DNA of 64,000 nucleotides from Delftia acidovorans (GTDB lineage Bacteria > Pseudomonadota > Gammaproteobacteria > Burkholderiales > Burkholderiaceae_C). Where the stretch lies: contig JAITUC010000007.1 in NCBI GenBank assembly GCA_031286585.1, positions 98,274-162,273 on the forward strand, in the 5' to 3' direction. The translations under genes and the position numbers were made by a program. This document shows, piece by piece, positions 35,514 to 45,204 of the stretch. The notes beneath the pieces are model-generated. The model did no database searches and was not told where the DNA came from. It saw nothing but the letters and a program-made list of their open reading frames with translations. Every line of letters starts with the position of its first letter. The first letter of the stretch is position 1.

Positions 35514-35615
35514 GGCGCTACGCGCCTTCCCCCTCTCGCTTCGCGGGGGGGGACGACAGCCTCGCTGCGGGGCGGCCCTTGCTCGCTGTCCCTTGCTTGG
35601 GTTGTGCCAGGTTTT
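35506..35615 (+). repeat. Intergenic GC-rich palindromic repeat, copy 3
   Basis: CCCCCTGAGGCGCTACGCGCC, a second C-run/G-run hairpin with a TTC loop, then CAGCCTCGCTGCGGGGCGGC and CCTTGCTCGCTG. Compared with copy 1, the first stem changed from AGCGGC/GCCGCT to AGGCGC/GCGCCT, keeping every pair. It lies between the convergent DUF1631 and dprA genes, overlapping the DUF1631 stop codon. Confidence 0.85.
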
Positions 35616-35627
35616 AAGACAGCGCCC

Positions 35628-36836
35628 TCAGGCGTGGGCCAGGCGCTGGAACAGGCCGCCGGGCAGGCGCTCCACTCGGCCTTCCAGTTCCAGCTCCAGC
35701 AGGTGGGCCTGCAGCGCTGCGGCGTCCATGCCTGTGCGGTCCATGAGTTCGTCCAGCGACAGCGGGTCATGGGCCAGGGCGCGCAGGGTGGCGTCGTTCT
35801 CATGGTCCTGGGCGGGCTGGACAGGTGCCGCCGCTGCTGCCGGTACGGGCTTGGCAAGCGGCAGGCGGGCCGTGCCCTGCAGCTCATCGAGCACGTCCTG
35901 CGCCGTTTCCACGAGCTTGGCGCCCTGGCGCAGCAGCGCATGGCAGCCGCGCGACTGGGGCGCGTGGATGGAGCCGGGGATGGCAAAGACCTCGCGGCCC
36001 TGTTCGCTGGCCAGCCTTGCGGTGATCAGCGAGCCCGATTGCAGGGCCGCCTCGACCACCAGCGTGCCTTGGGACAGGCCCGCAATGATGCGGTTGCGCT
36101 GCGGAAAGTGCGCGGCCATGGGGCCGGTGCCCAGCGGATACTCGCTGACGATCAGCCCATGGCTGGCCACTTCGCGGGCCAGGCCGATGTGGCGCCGTGG
36201 ATAGACCTGGTCCAGGCCCGTGCCCACGACGGCGATGGTGACGGGCGCCGCCTGTACACCCGTGCGCAGCGCTGCGCGCAGCGCGCCTTCATGGGCAGCG
36301 CCATCCACGCCCTGCGCCAGTCCGGAGACGATGCACAGGCCGGCCTCGGCCAGCGCCTGCGCCATGGCGCGCGCATTGGCCGCGCCCTGGACCGTGGGCC
36401 CGCGGCTGCCGACCATGGCCAGGGACTGTGGATAGGGAAACCAGGGGCCAGTCCCTGTCATGCAGCGCTCACTGCCCTGAACATGCAGCAGCAGCGGCGG
36501 ATCTTCGGTCTGCAGAAGCGCCTGCGGATACTGGGGATGGCCCAGCGCAAGCACGGCATGCAACTGCCCGGAAGCGGGCTGGTCCAGCCATTGCGCCGTG
36601 GCCGCCACAAGCTGCTCCAGGCGCTGGGGCACGGTCTGCAGCGAATGGGCCTGTGCCGCCGTCACCAGGCCGTGCCAGGCGGCTGGAGGGCCGCTCCAGA
36701 TGTTCTGCGCGCCACCGCAGGCCGCCAGCAGGCGCCGGGCAGTGGTGCGGCCCACGCCGGGCGTCAGCAGCAGCCGAAGCCAGGCGGACAGCTCCTCGGG
36801 ATCGAGCCGGTCGGTGGACTGCAAGGCGGCCGCCAT
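35628..36836 (-). CDS. dprA: DNA processing protein DprA (Smf)
   Basis: 402 residues. It loads RecA on incoming single-stranded DNA in natural transformation. An N-terminal helical/HhH-like region (TPGVGRTTARRLLAACGG) precedes the Rossmann-type DprA core (~135-310) with MVGSRGPTVQGAANARAMAQ, GLAQGVDGAAHEGAL, AVVGTGLDQVYPRRH and FPQRNRIIAGLSQGTLVVEA. The C-terminal winged helix (~345-395: LSLDELMDRTGMDAAALQAH) is of the DprA_WH type. ATG at 36836. The LysM gene lies just upstream on the same strand with a 25-bp gap, so they are probably co-transcribed. Confidence 0.96.
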   Translation of the reverse strand: MAAALQSTDRLDPEELSAWLRLLLTPGVGRTTARRLLAACGGAQNIWSGPPAAWHGLVTAAQAHSLQTVPQRLEQLVAATAQWLDQPASGQLHAVLALGHPQYPQALLQTEDPPLLLHVQGSERCMTGTGPWFPYPQSLAMVGSRGPTVQGAANARAMAQALAEAGLCIVSGLAQGVDGAAHEGALRAALRTGVQAAPVTIAVVGTGLDQVYPRRHIGLAREVASHGLIVSEYPLGTGPMAAHFPQRNRIIAGLSQGTLVVEAALQSGSLITARLASEQGREVFAIPGSIHAPQSRGCHALLRQGAKLVETAQDVLDELQGTARLPLAKPVPAAAAAPVQPAQDHENDATLRALAHDPLSLDELMDRTGMDAAALQAHLLELELEGRVERLPGGLFQRLAHA

Positions 36837-36861
36837 GGCGTTGCCGGCAGGCCGCTGTGGC

Positions 36862-38067
36862 TCAGGGAGCCGGCGAGGTCAGGCTGTCGCCGACCTCGAC
36901 GCCGCGCCGCGCCTCCAGGATCAGCGCGTAGGAGACGCGGTCGAAGGTGCGGAACACCATGGCGTGGCCATTGCGCTCATCGGGCAGCTGCACCTCTTCC
37001 TTCTTGTCGCCCGTCTTGTCGACGATGCGCGCGCCGCGGCGTGACAGCTCCAGCACCGTGCCCACGTCCATGCCGTCCTGCGTGCCCTTGTTGATGGCAA
37101 TGACCTGGTTGTTGGCTGCCCAGCGCACGGCCTGGTCGCCGTAGAGGGACACCACATGGGCCTTCACGGCAGCCTGCGGCGCATGCGGCGCATAGTTCAT
37201 GTAGGTTCGCTCAGGAGCAGGCAGCAGTCGGTCGCCAGCGCGCATCTCGGTCTTGGAGCGGGACAGGTCCACCGTGGCGGGAGAGGCCTGCTCGTGCTTT
37301 TCGCCCTTGCTGTCCACGATCTCCAGCGAGGTCTCGCCCTCGATGAGATCGGCCAGGCCCAGGTACTTGGCCTCGTAGCCCAGCACCTCGCCGGAGATGG
37401 GGTCCTTGAGCGCCACCGCATCGCGGAAGACACGGTACTGGCGCGGCAGGCCGTCGCCCTTGCGCAGCGGCGCCTCGGCCGTGCCGCGTGCATAGGCGCG
37501 GTCGCCGCTGGCCATGAGCACGCGCTCGTCCGTTGTGGCGATGAGGCGGGGCGCGCGCAGCAGGGTCTCGGCGTCGACGACCAGGGGCTCGGCCAGGAAA
37601 GGTTCGATCAGATGGGGCTGCAGCGTGGGCAGGGCCGCCTGCGCCAGGGATTCGCTGCGCGTGCTGGGAGTGATGCGGACCACGCCGGGCTCGCCGCCGT
37701 CGCCCATGGGGCGCGCCGTGCTCAGCCGGGCATAGCCATCACGCTTGTCCAGGTACAGCACCTGGCCCGGATAGATGAGGTGGGGATTGGCGATGGCCTG
37801 CATGTTCATGCCCCACAGCTCGGGCCAGCGCCAGGGACGGCGCAGGTACATGCCGGAGATGCCCCACAGCGTGTCGCCGCGCTTGACGGTGTAGCTGTCG
37901 GGCGCATCGGGCGCCAACTCGCCCACGGGAACGCCCTGCTGGGCCACCTGCTGGGCAGCCGCGCGCTGCGATGCCGTCACCGGAAGCTGCTGCGCGTGGG
38001 CCGCTGCGAACGCAGCGATCAGGGCCGTTGCGACAGTCCAGGTACGAGCTGTGGCGAATGCAGTCAT
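36862..38067 (-). CDS. LysM domain exported protein
   Basis: 401 residues. Signal peptide (residues 1-25, cut near AAHAQQ), then one LysM peptidoglycan-binding domain at ~58-107 (SYTVKRGDTLWGISGMYLRR; the Trp-rich RRPWRWPELWGMN is usual for this subgroup). The remaining ~290 residues have no domain I can name, and contain repeated beta-like blocks such as GDRLLPAPERTYMNY. Orthologues sit beside dprA in many beta-proteobacteria. Periplasmic, presumably associated with the cell wall. Divergent from def with 199 bp between. Confidence 0.9.
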   Translation of the reverse strand: MTAFATARTWTVATALIAAFAAAHAQQLPVTASQRAAAQQVAQQGVPVGELAPDAPDSYTVKRGDTLWGISGMYLRRPWRWPELWGMNMQAIANPHLIYPGQVLYLDKRDGYARLSTARPMGDGGEPGVVRITPSTRSESLAQAALPTLQPHLIEPFLAEPLVVDAETLLRAPRLIATTDERVLMASGDRAYARGTAEAPLRKGDGLPRQYRVFRDAVALKDPISGEVLGYEAKYLGLADLIEGETSLEIVDSKGEKHEQASPATVDLSRSKTEMRAGDRLLPAPERTYMNYAPHAPQAAVKAHVVSLYGDQAVRWAANNQVIAINKGTQDGMDVGTVLELSRRGARIVDKTGDKKEEVQLPDERNGHAMVFRTFDRVSYALILEARRGVEVGDSLTSPAP

Positions 38068-38266
38068 GGAATTCCTCTTCTTGTGGCTGACGCAGCGTCC
38101 CTCCTAGGCACTGCGGCACGGCCGATCTTGTCATGAACGGCCATACAGGTCTTACAAATCAGCAAAGATTCTGCGTGCAAGGCCATGAGAGGGCAACGCT
38201 TATTGCGTCGTCCCGCTGCGCCCAGGCAGAAAAGTGGCGAAAATAACGACATTCACCGACCACGCC

Positions 38267-38779
38267 ATGTCCATTCTGCCCATTCTTTGCTATCCCGACC
38301 CCCGCCTGCACACCGTCGCCAAGCCGGTTGCCAAGGTCGATGACCGCATTCGCCAGCTGGTCCAGGATATGTACGCCACCATGTACGACGCCCAGGGCGT
38401 AGGCCTGGCGGCCACCCAGGTGAACGTGCACGAGCGCGTGGTCGTGGTCGATGTCTCCGAGGGCCGTGACGAGCCCTTTGCGCTGATCAACCCGGAGCTG
38501 CTCTGGGCCAGCGAGGAAACGCAGCTGGGCGAAGAAGGCTGCCTGTCGGTGCCCGGGATCTACGACGGCGTCGAGCGCTCCACCGCCATCAAGGTCAAGG
38601 CGCTGGACGAGAACGGCAACGAACGCATCATCGAGGCCGAAGGCTTCAAGGCCATCTGCATACAGCACGAGATGGACCACCTGATGGGCAAGGTCTTCGT
38701 CGAGTACCTGTCGCCGCTCAAGCGCAACCGCATCAAGACCAAGCTGCTCAAGCAGCAGAAACAGGCAGAACGCGCATGA
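38267..38779 (+). CDS. def: Peptide deformylase
   Basis: 170 residues. It removes the formyl group from nascent N-termini using a metal held by Cys92 (EEGCLSVP) and His134/His138 (QHEMDH, with catalytic Glu135). The first motif GVGLAATQ (44-51) is intact, so this is a standard active type I enzyme. ATG at 38267 gives [14 protein letters not shown], the normal start; a further in-frame ATG 11 codons upstream is unlikely. Its stop overlaps the next gene's ATG. Together with fmt, two genes on, it forms the formylation cycle. Confidence 0.97.
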   Translation: MSILPILCYPDPRLHTVAKPVAKVDDRIRQLVQDMYATMYDAQGVGLAATQVNVHERVVVVDVSEGRDEPFALINPELLWASEETQLGEEGCLSVPGIYDGVERSTAIKVKALDENGNERIIEAEGFKAICIQHEMDHLMGKVFVEYLSPLKRNRIKTKLLKQQKQAERA

Positions 38780-39315
38780 CCCACCTGCCAGCGCTTCGCT
38801 TCATGCCGCGCTGGAAGATGGACGGCGCGGGCCTCGCTGCCTGGGCGCTGCTGGCCCTGGCCTTGTCACTGCTGCTTGCCGGCTGCGCCGTGCCCGAGTG
38901 GCAAAAGCCCGGCACGCCGCGCTCCGAGATCGAGCGCTCCATGGGTCGCCCGACCCTGAGCCTGCCGCTGGACGGCGGAGGCACGCGCCTGGTCTACAGC
39001 CGGCAGCCCGCGGGCCGGCAGGTCTACCACATGGATTTCGACGCCAACCAGCGCCTGGTGCGCGTGGAGCAGGCGCTCACCATCGAACGCTTCCACGCCC
39101 TGCGCAATGGCGAGGACACCCGGGAAAGCGTGCGCCAGCTGTTCGGCCCGCCTGCGCTGATCGAGAAGGTCTACAGTTTCAACGGCGACATTTGGACCTA
39201 CCGTATCCTGGAAAATGGCATTCGCCGCCAGGCCCATGTGCATATCGACCCCGCCGGCGTGGTACGCCGCGTGATGTTCACCGACGAAGTGTTCAACGAC
39301 GACCACCGTCGCTGA
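38776..39315 (+). CDS. Putative lipoprotein, BamE/SmpA-like size and layout
   Basis: 179 residues. Signal segment ([15 protein letters not shown], Cys37 as lipid site), then two short alpha/beta modules: [20 protein letters not shown] and [20 protein letters not shown]. The G-x-P turn followed by strands recalls SmpA/OmlA folds, twice over. It starts inside the def stop (ATGA) and lies 35 bp before fmt, so it is inserted in the usual def-fmt operon. Function not known; the fold suggestion is inference. Confidence 0.65.
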   Translation: MTHLPALRFMPRWKMDGAGLAAWALLALALSLLLAGCAVPEWQKPGTPRSEIERSMGRPTLSLPLDGGGTRLVYSRQPAGRQVYHMDFDANQRLVRVEQALTIERFHALRNGEDTRESVRQLFGPPALIEKVYSFNGDIWTYRILENGIRRQAHVHIDPAGVVRRVMFTDEVFNDDHRR

Positions 39316-39350
39316 GCCTGCACACCGTCCCACCGTCCCTACTGGATTGC

Positions 39351-40334
39351 ATGAGAGTCATTTTTGCCGGTACGCCCGAGTTCGCGCGCGTTGCCCTTGA
39401 ACGCCTGCTCGCCGCGGGCTTCACCGTCCCCCTGGTGCTGACCCAGCCCGACCGTCCTGCCGGGCGCGGCATGAAGCTGCAGGCCTCTCCCGTCAAGCAG
39501 TGCGCGCTGGAGCATGGCATTGCCGTGGCCCAGCCGCGCAGCCTGCGCCTGGACGGCAAATACCCGGAAGAGGCTGCCGCCGCCCGCGCCGCCATCGAAG
39601 CGGCCAGGGCCGATGTCATGGTCGTGGCCGCCTACGGACTGATCCTGCCGCAGTGGGTGCTCGATGCGCCCCCGCGCGGCTGCCTGAACATCCACGCCAG
39701 CCTGCTGCCGCGCTGGCGCGGCGCCGCGCCCATCCACCGCGCCATCGAGGCCGGCGATGCCGAGACCGGCGTCACCATCATGCAGATGGATGCCGGCCTG
39801 GACACGGGCGACATGTGCCTGGTCGAGCGCCTGCCCATCACCGTCGACGACACCACGGCCAGCCTGCACGACAAGCTGGCCGACCTGGGCGGGCGCCTCA
39901 TCGTCGAGGCGCTGGAGATGAGCGCCTGCGGCGGCCTGCCGCGCACGCCCCAGCCCGCCGAGGGCGTGAACTACGCGCACAAGATCGAGAAGGCCGAAAG
40001 CCAGATCGACTGGCGCCAGGATGCCGAGGCCATTGCCCGGCGCCTGCGCGCCTTCAACCCCTTCCCGGGTGGCGCCACGCAGTACGGCGCTGAAGCCATC
40101 AAGGTCTGGGCGGCTCATGCCGAACCCGCCGTCGCCGCAGCGACGGCAGCCCCCGGCACCGTGCTGTCCGCAGGCGCCGACGGCGTGCGCGTGGCCTGCG
40201 GCAATGGCGTGCTGTGCATGACGCTGCTGCAGCGCTCAGGCGGCAAGCGGCTGGCGGCGGGCGATTTCCTGCGCGGTTTCGATCTGCCTGAAAGAGCCGT
40301 CCTGGAAGGTGCTGCCGACGGCGGCACGCCATGA
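39351..40334 (+). CDS. fmt: Methionyl-tRNA formyltransferase
   Basis: 327 residues. It formylates initiator Met-tRNA with 10-formyl-THF. Catalytic triad Asn113, His115 and Asp151 is visible in [20 protein letters not shown] and [10 protein letters not shown]. The N-terminus [20 protein letters not shown] is canonical. The C-terminal OB-like domain (~210-320) binds the tRNA. ATG at 39351. The stop overlaps the azlC start (ATGA), coupling them. Confidence 0.97.
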   Translation: MRVIFAGTPEFARVALERLLAAGFTVPLVLTQPDRPAGRGMKLQASPVKQCALEHGIAVAQPRSLRLDGKYPEEAAAARAAIEAARADVMVVAAYGLILPQWVLDAPPRGCLNIHASLLPRWRGAAPIHRAIEAGDAETGVTIMQMDAGLDTGDMCLVERLPITVDDTTASLHDKLADLGGRLIVEALEMSACGGLPRTPQPAEGVNYAHKIEKAESQIDWRQDAEAIARRLRAFNPFPGGATQYGAEAIKVWAAHAEPAVAAATAAPGTVLSAGADGVRVACGNGVLCMTLLQRSGGKRLAAGDFLRGFDLPERAVLEGAADGGTP

Positions 40335-41194
40335 ACCTGCAGCCCCTGGTGGAGCGCGCACGCGGCATTGCGCGCGATCCCGCCTTCATGACCGGCGTGC
40401 GCGACATGTCGGGCACGGCGCTGGGCATAGGCGCCTGGGGCCTGGTCACGGGCGTGGCCATGATCAAGAGCGGCCTGTCCCTGCCCCTGGCGCTGTTCAT
40501 GGGCCTGCTGGTCTATGCAGGCAGTGCCCAGCTGGCCGTGCTGCCGCTGATGGCCGTGGGCGCGCCCATGTGGGTGGTCTGGTTCACGGCCATCTGCGTG
40601 AACCTGCGCTTCGTCATCCTCAGCAGCATGTGGCGCAGCTACTTTGCCCACCTGCGCCTGCGCCACCGCCTGGCCATCGCCTATTTCAGCGGCGACGTGA
40701 TCTTCGTGGGATTCATGAAGCGCTACCCCGATGCCCGGCCCCAGCCCGAGCAGCTGCCCTATTTCTGGGGCGCCGCCTCGACCAATTGGCTGGCCTGGCA
40801 GATCCCGTCCACGCTGGGCATCCTGCTGGCCGACCAGGTGCCCCTGTCCTGGGGCCTGGGCTTCGCGGGCGTGCTGGCCCTCATGGGCGTGCTGCTGTCC
40901 ATGCTCAACGACCGTGCCACCTGGGTGGCAGGCGTGGTTGCGGCCAGCGCGGCCGTGGCGGCCTTTGCGCTGCCGCTCAAGCTCAATATCCTCGTGGCCA
41001 TCGCGGCGGCCGTGGCCGCAGGCCTGCTGGCGGAAACGCTGCAGCAGCGGCTGCGCGCACGGCAGGCGCCTGAAAAAGTGGAGCCAGGCCCGGTGATTCT
41101 CCCGCCCGATACAGCCCGGGACGAACGCCATGCCCGGCTGCCGCTGGACGAAGACGCCCGGCCCGTGGAAACCAAGGAAAAGGAGACGCTCTGA
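40331..41194 (+). CDS. azlC: AzlC family permease, large subunit of a branched-chain amino acid-type exporter
   Basis: 287 residues; about seven transmembrane helices. Family segments are [39 protein letters not shown] and [15 protein letters not shown]. It works with the small AzlD subunit encoded immediately after (1-nt overlap, TGATG). The pair exports branched-chain amino acids or analogues. A hydrophilic C-terminal tail of ~40 residues ([20 protein letters not shown]) is longer than in many homologues. Exact substrate unknown. Confidence 0.93.
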   Translation: MNLQPLVERARGIARDPAFMTGVRDMSGTALGIGAWGLVTGVAMIKSGLSLPLALFMGLLVYAGSAQLAVLPLMAVGAPMWVVWFTAICVNLRFVILSSMWRSYFAHLRLRHRLAIAYFSGDVIFVGFMKRYPDARPQPEQLPYFWGAASTNWLAWQIPSTLGILLADQVPLSWGLGFAGVLALMGVLLSMLNDRATWVAGVVAASAAVAAFALPLKLNILVAIAAAVAAGLLAETLQQRLRARQAPEKVEPGPVILPPDTARDERHARLPLDEDARPVETKEKETL

Positions 41195-41529
41195 TGGATC
41201 TGTCCTGGCTGTGGCCCTGGCTGGCCTGCGTGGGCCTGGCGGCCATCACCCTGTTCACACGCGCCTTCTTCCTGGTTCCCGAGCGCGAGGTGCCCTTGCC
41301 GCAATGGCTCAAGCGCGGCCTCAAGTACGCGCCGCTGGCGGCCCTGGCGGCCGTGATTGCGCCCGAGATCGTGATGACCAACGGCAGGCTGATCGCCAGC
41401 GTGGTCGATGCGCGCCTGCCGGCCCTGGCTTGCGCGGTCATGTATTTTTTTTACAAGCGCAGCATCATGGGCACGATCGCACTCGGCATGGCGGTCTATC
41501 TGCCACTGCATATCGGCCTGGGCTGGTAG
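41194..41529 (+). CDS. azlD: AzlD domain protein, small exporter subunit
   Basis: 111 residues with four hydrophobic helices; [20 protein letters not shown] is the AzlD signature. The ATG lies in TGATG with the azlC stop and is preceded by AAGGAAAAGGAG. Partner of AzlC. No terminator is obvious in the 181 bp before pgk. Confidence 0.93.
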   Translation: MDLSWLWPWLACVGLAAITLFTRAFFLVPEREVPLPQWLKRGLKYAPLAALAAVIAPEIVMTNGRLIASVVDARLPALACAVMYFFYKRSIMGTIALGMAVYLPLHIGLGW

Positions 41530-41710
41530 GCGCGGCGCGGCCGAGAGCGCCCGCCGCCCGGCTGAAACCGGATTACAGGCGCTGCCGATACCCCGGATCG
41601 CCGGTGCGCACGCCCGCTGCCGGGGCGGGCACGCCGCCTACAATGGCCGCGCTTTACCTCTTTTTCGTTTCAATTCCATGGCGATCGCCACCGATCGCAA
41701 CGCCGCCGTC

Positions 41711-42904
41711 ATGAACATTCTCCGTTTCTCCGATCTGTGCGCCCAGGGCAAGGCCCAGGGCCAGCGCGTCTTCATCCGCGCCGACCTCAACGTGCCCCTG
41801 AACGATGCCGGCGAGATCACCGAGGACACGCGCGTGCGCGCCTCCGTGCCCGCCATCGAGATGGCCCTGAAGGCCGGCGCCGCCGTGATGGTGACCAGCC
41901 ACCTGGGCCGTCCCACCGAAGGCGAGTTCAAGCCTGCCGACTCGCTGGCGCCCGTCGCCCGCCGCCTGGGCGAGCTGCTGGGCCGCGAAGTGCCCCTGGT
42001 CGCCGACTGGGTGGACGGCGTGCAGGTGGCGCCCGGCCAGGTCGTGCTGCTGGAGAACTGCCGCGTGAACGTGGGCGAGAAGAAGAACAAGGAAGAACTG
42101 GCCCGCAAGCTGGCCGCGCTGTGCGACATCTTCGTGCACGACGCCTTCGGCACCGCACACCGCGCCGAAGGCACGACCTACGGCATCGCCCAGTTCGCAC
42201 CCATTGCCTGCGCCGGCCCGCTGCTGTCGGCCGAGATCGACGCCATCACCAAGGCCCTGGCCAACCCGCGCCGCCCGCTGGCCGCCATCGTGGCCGGCTC
42301 CAAGGTGTCGACCAAGCTGACCATCCTGCAGTCGCTGGCAAAGAACGTGGACCAGCTCATCGTGGGCGGCGGCATTGCCAATACCTTCATGCTGGCTGCG
42401 GGCCTGAACATCGGCAAGAGCCTGGCCGAGGCCGATCTGGTCGGCGAGGCCCGCGCCGTGATCGACGCCATGGCCGCACGCGGCGCCGAGGTGCCGATTC
42501 CCACCGACGTGGTGGTCTCCAAGACCTTTGCGGCCGATGCGCCCGCCACCGTCAAGAAGGCCACCGAAGTGGCTGACGACGACATGATCCTGGACATCGG
42601 CCCCGAGACCGCCGCTCGCCTGGCCGAGCAACTGCGCAAGGCCGGCACCATCGTCTGGAATGGCCCCATGGGCGTGTTCGAGTTCGACCAGTTCGCCAAC
42701 GGCACCAAGGTCGTGGCCCAGGCGATTGCCGAGTCCGAGGCCTTCAGCATCGCCGGTGGCGGCGACACCCTGGCCGCCATCGCCAAGTACGGCATCGAGG
42801 ACAAGGTCGGCTACATCTCCACGGGCGGCGGCGCCTTCCTGGAAGTGCTGGAGGGCAAGACCCTGCCCGCCTTCGAGATCCTGCAAAAGCGCGCCAACGG
42901 CTGA
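41711..42904 (+). CDS. pgk: Phosphoglycerate kinase
   Basis: 397 residues. It transfers phosphate between 1,3-bisphosphoglycerate and ADP in glycolysis/Calvin-type pathways. N-domain with [32 protein letters not shown] and [14 protein letters not shown]-domain with [27 protein letters not shown] and [18 protein letters not shown] at 41711 ([10 protein letters not shown]) is the family start; an ATG 11 codons upstream is less likely. A TACAAT sequence at 41639-41644 in the 181-bp gap may be its -10. Confidence 0.97.
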   Translation: MNILRFSDLCAQGKAQGQRVFIRADLNVPLNDAGEITEDTRVRASVPAIEMALKAGAAVMVTSHLGRPTEGEFKPADSLAPVARRLGELLGREVPLVADWVDGVQVAPGQVVLLENCRVNVGEKKNKEELARKLAALCDIFVHDAFGTAHRAEGTTYGIAQFAPIACAGPLLSAEIDAITKALANPRRPLAAIVAGSKVSTKLTILQSLAKNVDQLIVGGGIANTFMLAAGLNIGKSLAEADLVGEARAVIDAMAARGAEVPIPTDVVVSKTFAADAPATVKKATEVADDDMILDIGPETAARLAEQLRKAGTIVWNGPMGVFEFDQFANGTKVVAQAIAESEAFSIAGGGDTLAAIAKYGIEDKVGYISTGGGAFLEVLEGKTLPAFEILQKRANG

Positions 42905-43024
42905 GCACGGCAACATAAGGATACGGGGCACTTTCTTGTCAGTGCCTCGCGGCGAAGCCACAATCGACACTTTGCGCAGCTGCAGCAATCCGCCGCAGCG
43001 CGCCCCCGCACCGAGGAGAAATCC

Positions 43025-43564
43025 ATGCGATCGTTCAAATCCGCCGGCGGCCTGGCCCTGGCGGGCCTCTGCCTGGCCCTGGCGGGCTGCGTCAATGCAC
43101 CGATGACCAGCTATTTCGAAGCCACGGCCCAGCCCAAGATCGGCGCTGCCGGCCACTGGGACTCCGTGGCCAACGATGTCGTCGCCAAGACGCTGGAAAC
43201 ACTGCAAAAGACCGGCATCGAGCGCACCACGCCGGTCCATGTGGCCTTGCCGGCCGAGCCCAGCCAGTTCGACAAGGGCTTTCGTGAGCTGATCATCACC
43301 AAGCTCGTGCAAAGCGGCGTGACCGTCATGCAGCAGCCGGCCCAGGCCCAGCTGCAGGTAAGCTACGGCGCCCAGGTCGTGCGCCACGGCAAGCGCCTGC
43401 CCAACCCCGAACTCGTGCTGACGACGACGGTGGTGCGCAACAACCAGTACCTGGCGCGCAAGACCGACGTCTACTACCTGGAAAAGAGTGACGCCGTGCT
43501 GTTCACGGCCGAGGACGAGCGCCCCGAATTCCCCGCCAAGAACCTGAAGGTGGTGGGCCAATGA
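43025..43564 (+). CDS. Putative lipoprotein, partner of FlgO-like gene
   Basis: 179 residues. Lipoprotein signal ending in LALAGC (Cys22), then ~155 residues with alternating strands and helices (VANDVVAKTLETLQKTGIER; FDKGFRELIITKLVQSGVTV). The helix-strand layout resembles that of its neighbour, so the two may be distant relatives. Stop overlaps the next ATG (ATGA), strongly suggesting a joint function. GAGGAG precedes the ATG. Role unknown. Confidence 0.7.
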   Translation: MRSFKSAGGLALAGLCLALAGCVNAPMTSYFEATAQPKIGAAGHWDSVANDVVAKTLETLQKTGIERTTPVHVALPAEPSQFDKGFRELIITKLVQSGVTVMQQPAQAQLQVSYGAQVVRHGKRLPNPELVLTTTVVRNNQYLARKTDVYYLEKSDAVLFTAEDERPEFPAKNLKVVGQ

Positions 43565-44160
43565 CGCTGCGCACGCCTCTCCTGCCGGCCGCGCTGGCTG
43601 CGGCGGCCCTGCTGTCCGCCTGCGCCGTGCCTGCCCCCGCGACCACGCCCGAATCGTCGGCCGCGCGCCGCGGCGAGCCCACCTACCAGTCGGCCGCAGC
43701 CAACCCCTTCATCGCCAGCAGCCGCGCTGCCGTGGACGAGCTGGTCAGGGGCCTGAACACCGAGGAACTGGGCGAGGCGCCCGTGCTCGTGGCCACCGTG
43801 GTCAACGTCAACGACCTGACGCGCTCGGCCCCGCTGGGCCGCACGCTCAGCGAGCTGTACGCCTCCCAGCTGTCCGCCAAGGGCTACAACGTCAAGGAGC
43901 TGAAGCTGCGCGGCGATGTGTACGTCAAGGAAGGCACGGGCGAGCTGCTGCTGTCGCGCGAGATCAAGGACATCGCCCGCAACCACAATGCGGCCCTGGT
44001 CCTGGTGGGCACGTACTCGGCGGCTGCCAAGTACACCTATGTGAGCCTGAAACTGGTTCGCACCGACGACAGCCGCATCGTGCGCAGCCACGACTACGCG
44101 CTGCCCAACAACATCGACATCCAGCGCCTGCTGGGCGCTCCGGCCACGGCGCAACGCTGA
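43561..44160 (+). CDS. FlgO family outer-membrane lipoprotein
   Basis: 199 residues. Lipobox ALLSAC (Cys21), Ala/Thr-rich linker, then the FlgO domain (~50-190: SSRAAVDELVRGLNTEELGE, VATVVNVNDLTRSAPLGRTL, LKLRGDVYVKEGTGELLLSR). FlgO in Vibrio stabilises flagella, but no flagellar gene is present here, so the role may be different. Translationally coupled to the upstream lipoprotein. Confidence 0.8.
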   Translation: MTLRTPLLPAALAAAALLSACAVPAPATTPESSAARRGEPTYQSAAANPFIASSRAAVDELVRGLNTEELGEAPVLVATVVNVNDLTRSAPLGRTLSELYASQLSAKGYNVKELKLRGDVYVKEGTGELLLSREIKDIARNHNAALVLVGTYSAAAKYTYVSLKLVRTDDSRIVRSHDYALPNNIDIQRLLGAPATAQR

Positions 44161-44169
44161 GGCCCTGCG

Positions 44170-44199
44170 GCCTGCCTGCGCCCGTGTGCGCAAGCAGGC
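44170..44199. terminator. Hairpin between convergent genes, possible bidirectional terminator
   Basis: GCCTGC and TGCGC on the left pair with GCGCA and GCAGGC on the right, separated by one C/A mismatch, around a CCGTGT loop. It stands between the stops of the FlgO-like gene and the EamA transporter. No T run on either side, so termination is uncertain. Confidence 0.45.
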
Positions 44200-44234
44200 T
44201 GCATCTTCTTCCCCTGACCTTCTCCTGATTCCCC

Positions 44235-45116
44235 TCAGCGGCCGCGCGCCGGCCACAGCACCGAGGCGATGGCCACCACCATCAGCGCCACGGCCGTCCA
44301 GTCCTGCCAGTGCAGCACCTCGCCCAGCCACCAGGCGCCGCTGAACACGCCCAGCACGGGAATCATCATCACGCTCAGCGTGGACGCCACGGGCGGCAGG
44401 CTGCGCGCCAGGAAGAACCAGACCGTCTGGCCGAAGCCCAGCACCAGCACACCGTTGAAGACGATGGCGCCCGTGGCCTGGGCGTCGGGCCAGTGCCACA
44501 GGTGGCGCTCGAAGACGAAGGCCAGCACCGTGAGCGTCAGCGCGGTCAGCGCCACCATCCACAGCGTCATCGTCAACAGGGGCACGGGCACCTCGGCGCG
44601 GCGCAGCTTCTGCGTGCCGAAGGCCCAGCTCAGCGCGGCGGCCAGCATCAGGCCCACGCCGATGGGGCGGCTGCCCAGGGCGCCGACCTCGTGCCACAGC
44701 AGCAGGAGCACGCCCGCCAAGGCCGCCGCGACACCTGCCCAGGCACGCGGCGCCAGCCGGTCATGGAAGAACAGGCTGCCCAGCACGGCCGAGAAGATGG
44801 GCATGGTGTAGCCCAGGATGGCCGCCCGCCCGCTGGACAGCATGGGGATGGCAATGATGATCAGGCTGTTCCACAGCACCATGTTGAACAGCGTCAGCTG
44901 CGCCAGCCGGGGCCAATAGGCGCGCGGCACGGACAGCGGCAGGCGGCGCCAGACCACGAAGGCCGCCAGGATGGGCAGCCCCACCCACATCGAGGCCATG
45001 CGGAAACTCAGCGGCGGGAAATGCTGCACGCCCAGCTTCATCACCGGCCAGTTGATTCCCCAGATCAGGGTCAGCGCGAGCAGCAAAAGGATTTGTCGGG
45101 CGGTGAATGCAGGCAT
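44235..45116 (-). CDS. DMT superfamily transporter (EamA repeats)
   Basis: 293 residues; ten transmembrane helices in two EamA repeats. The first begins [20 protein letters not shown], and the second includes [20 protein letters not shown] and [20 protein letters not shown]. These inner-membrane carriers export or import small metabolites such as amino acids; the substrate cannot be told. ATG at 45116 was selected because the first helix follows directly; the open frame upstream reaches into pyrF and looks non-coding. Divergent from pyrF with 88 bp between. Confidence 0.9.
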   Translation of the reverse strand: MPAFTARQILLLLALTLIWGINWPVMKLGVQHFPPLSFRMASMWVGLPILAAFVVWRRLPLSVPRAYWPRLAQLTLFNMVLWNSLIIIAIPMLSSGRAAILGYTMPIFSAVLGSLFFHDRLAPRAWAGVAAALAGVLLLLWHEVGALGSRPIGVGLMLAAALSWAFGTQKLRRAEVPVPLLTMTLWMVALTALTLTVLAFVFERHLWHWPDAQATGAIVFNGVLVLGFGQTVWFFLARSLPPVASTLSVMMIPVLGVFSGAWWLGEVLHWQDWTAVALMVVAIASVLWPARGR

Positions 45117-45190
45117 AGGCCGCCGATTGTGCCCTCGGGCCGCCAGGCCCGCTGGATGCCCGGCGACAGGCCCCGGGAAGGGCCGATCGC

Positions 45191-45196
45191 TAAAAT
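45191..45196 (+). promoter_or_regulatory. Candidate -10 box of pyrF, 8 nt before ATG
   Basis: TAAAAT followed by CGCGCCCC and the pyrF ATG. The geometry is the same as for purB and would produce a leaderless transcript; no Shine-Dalgarno is present. -35 not recognisable. Confidence 0.4.
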
Positions 45197-45204
45197 CGCG
45201 CCCC

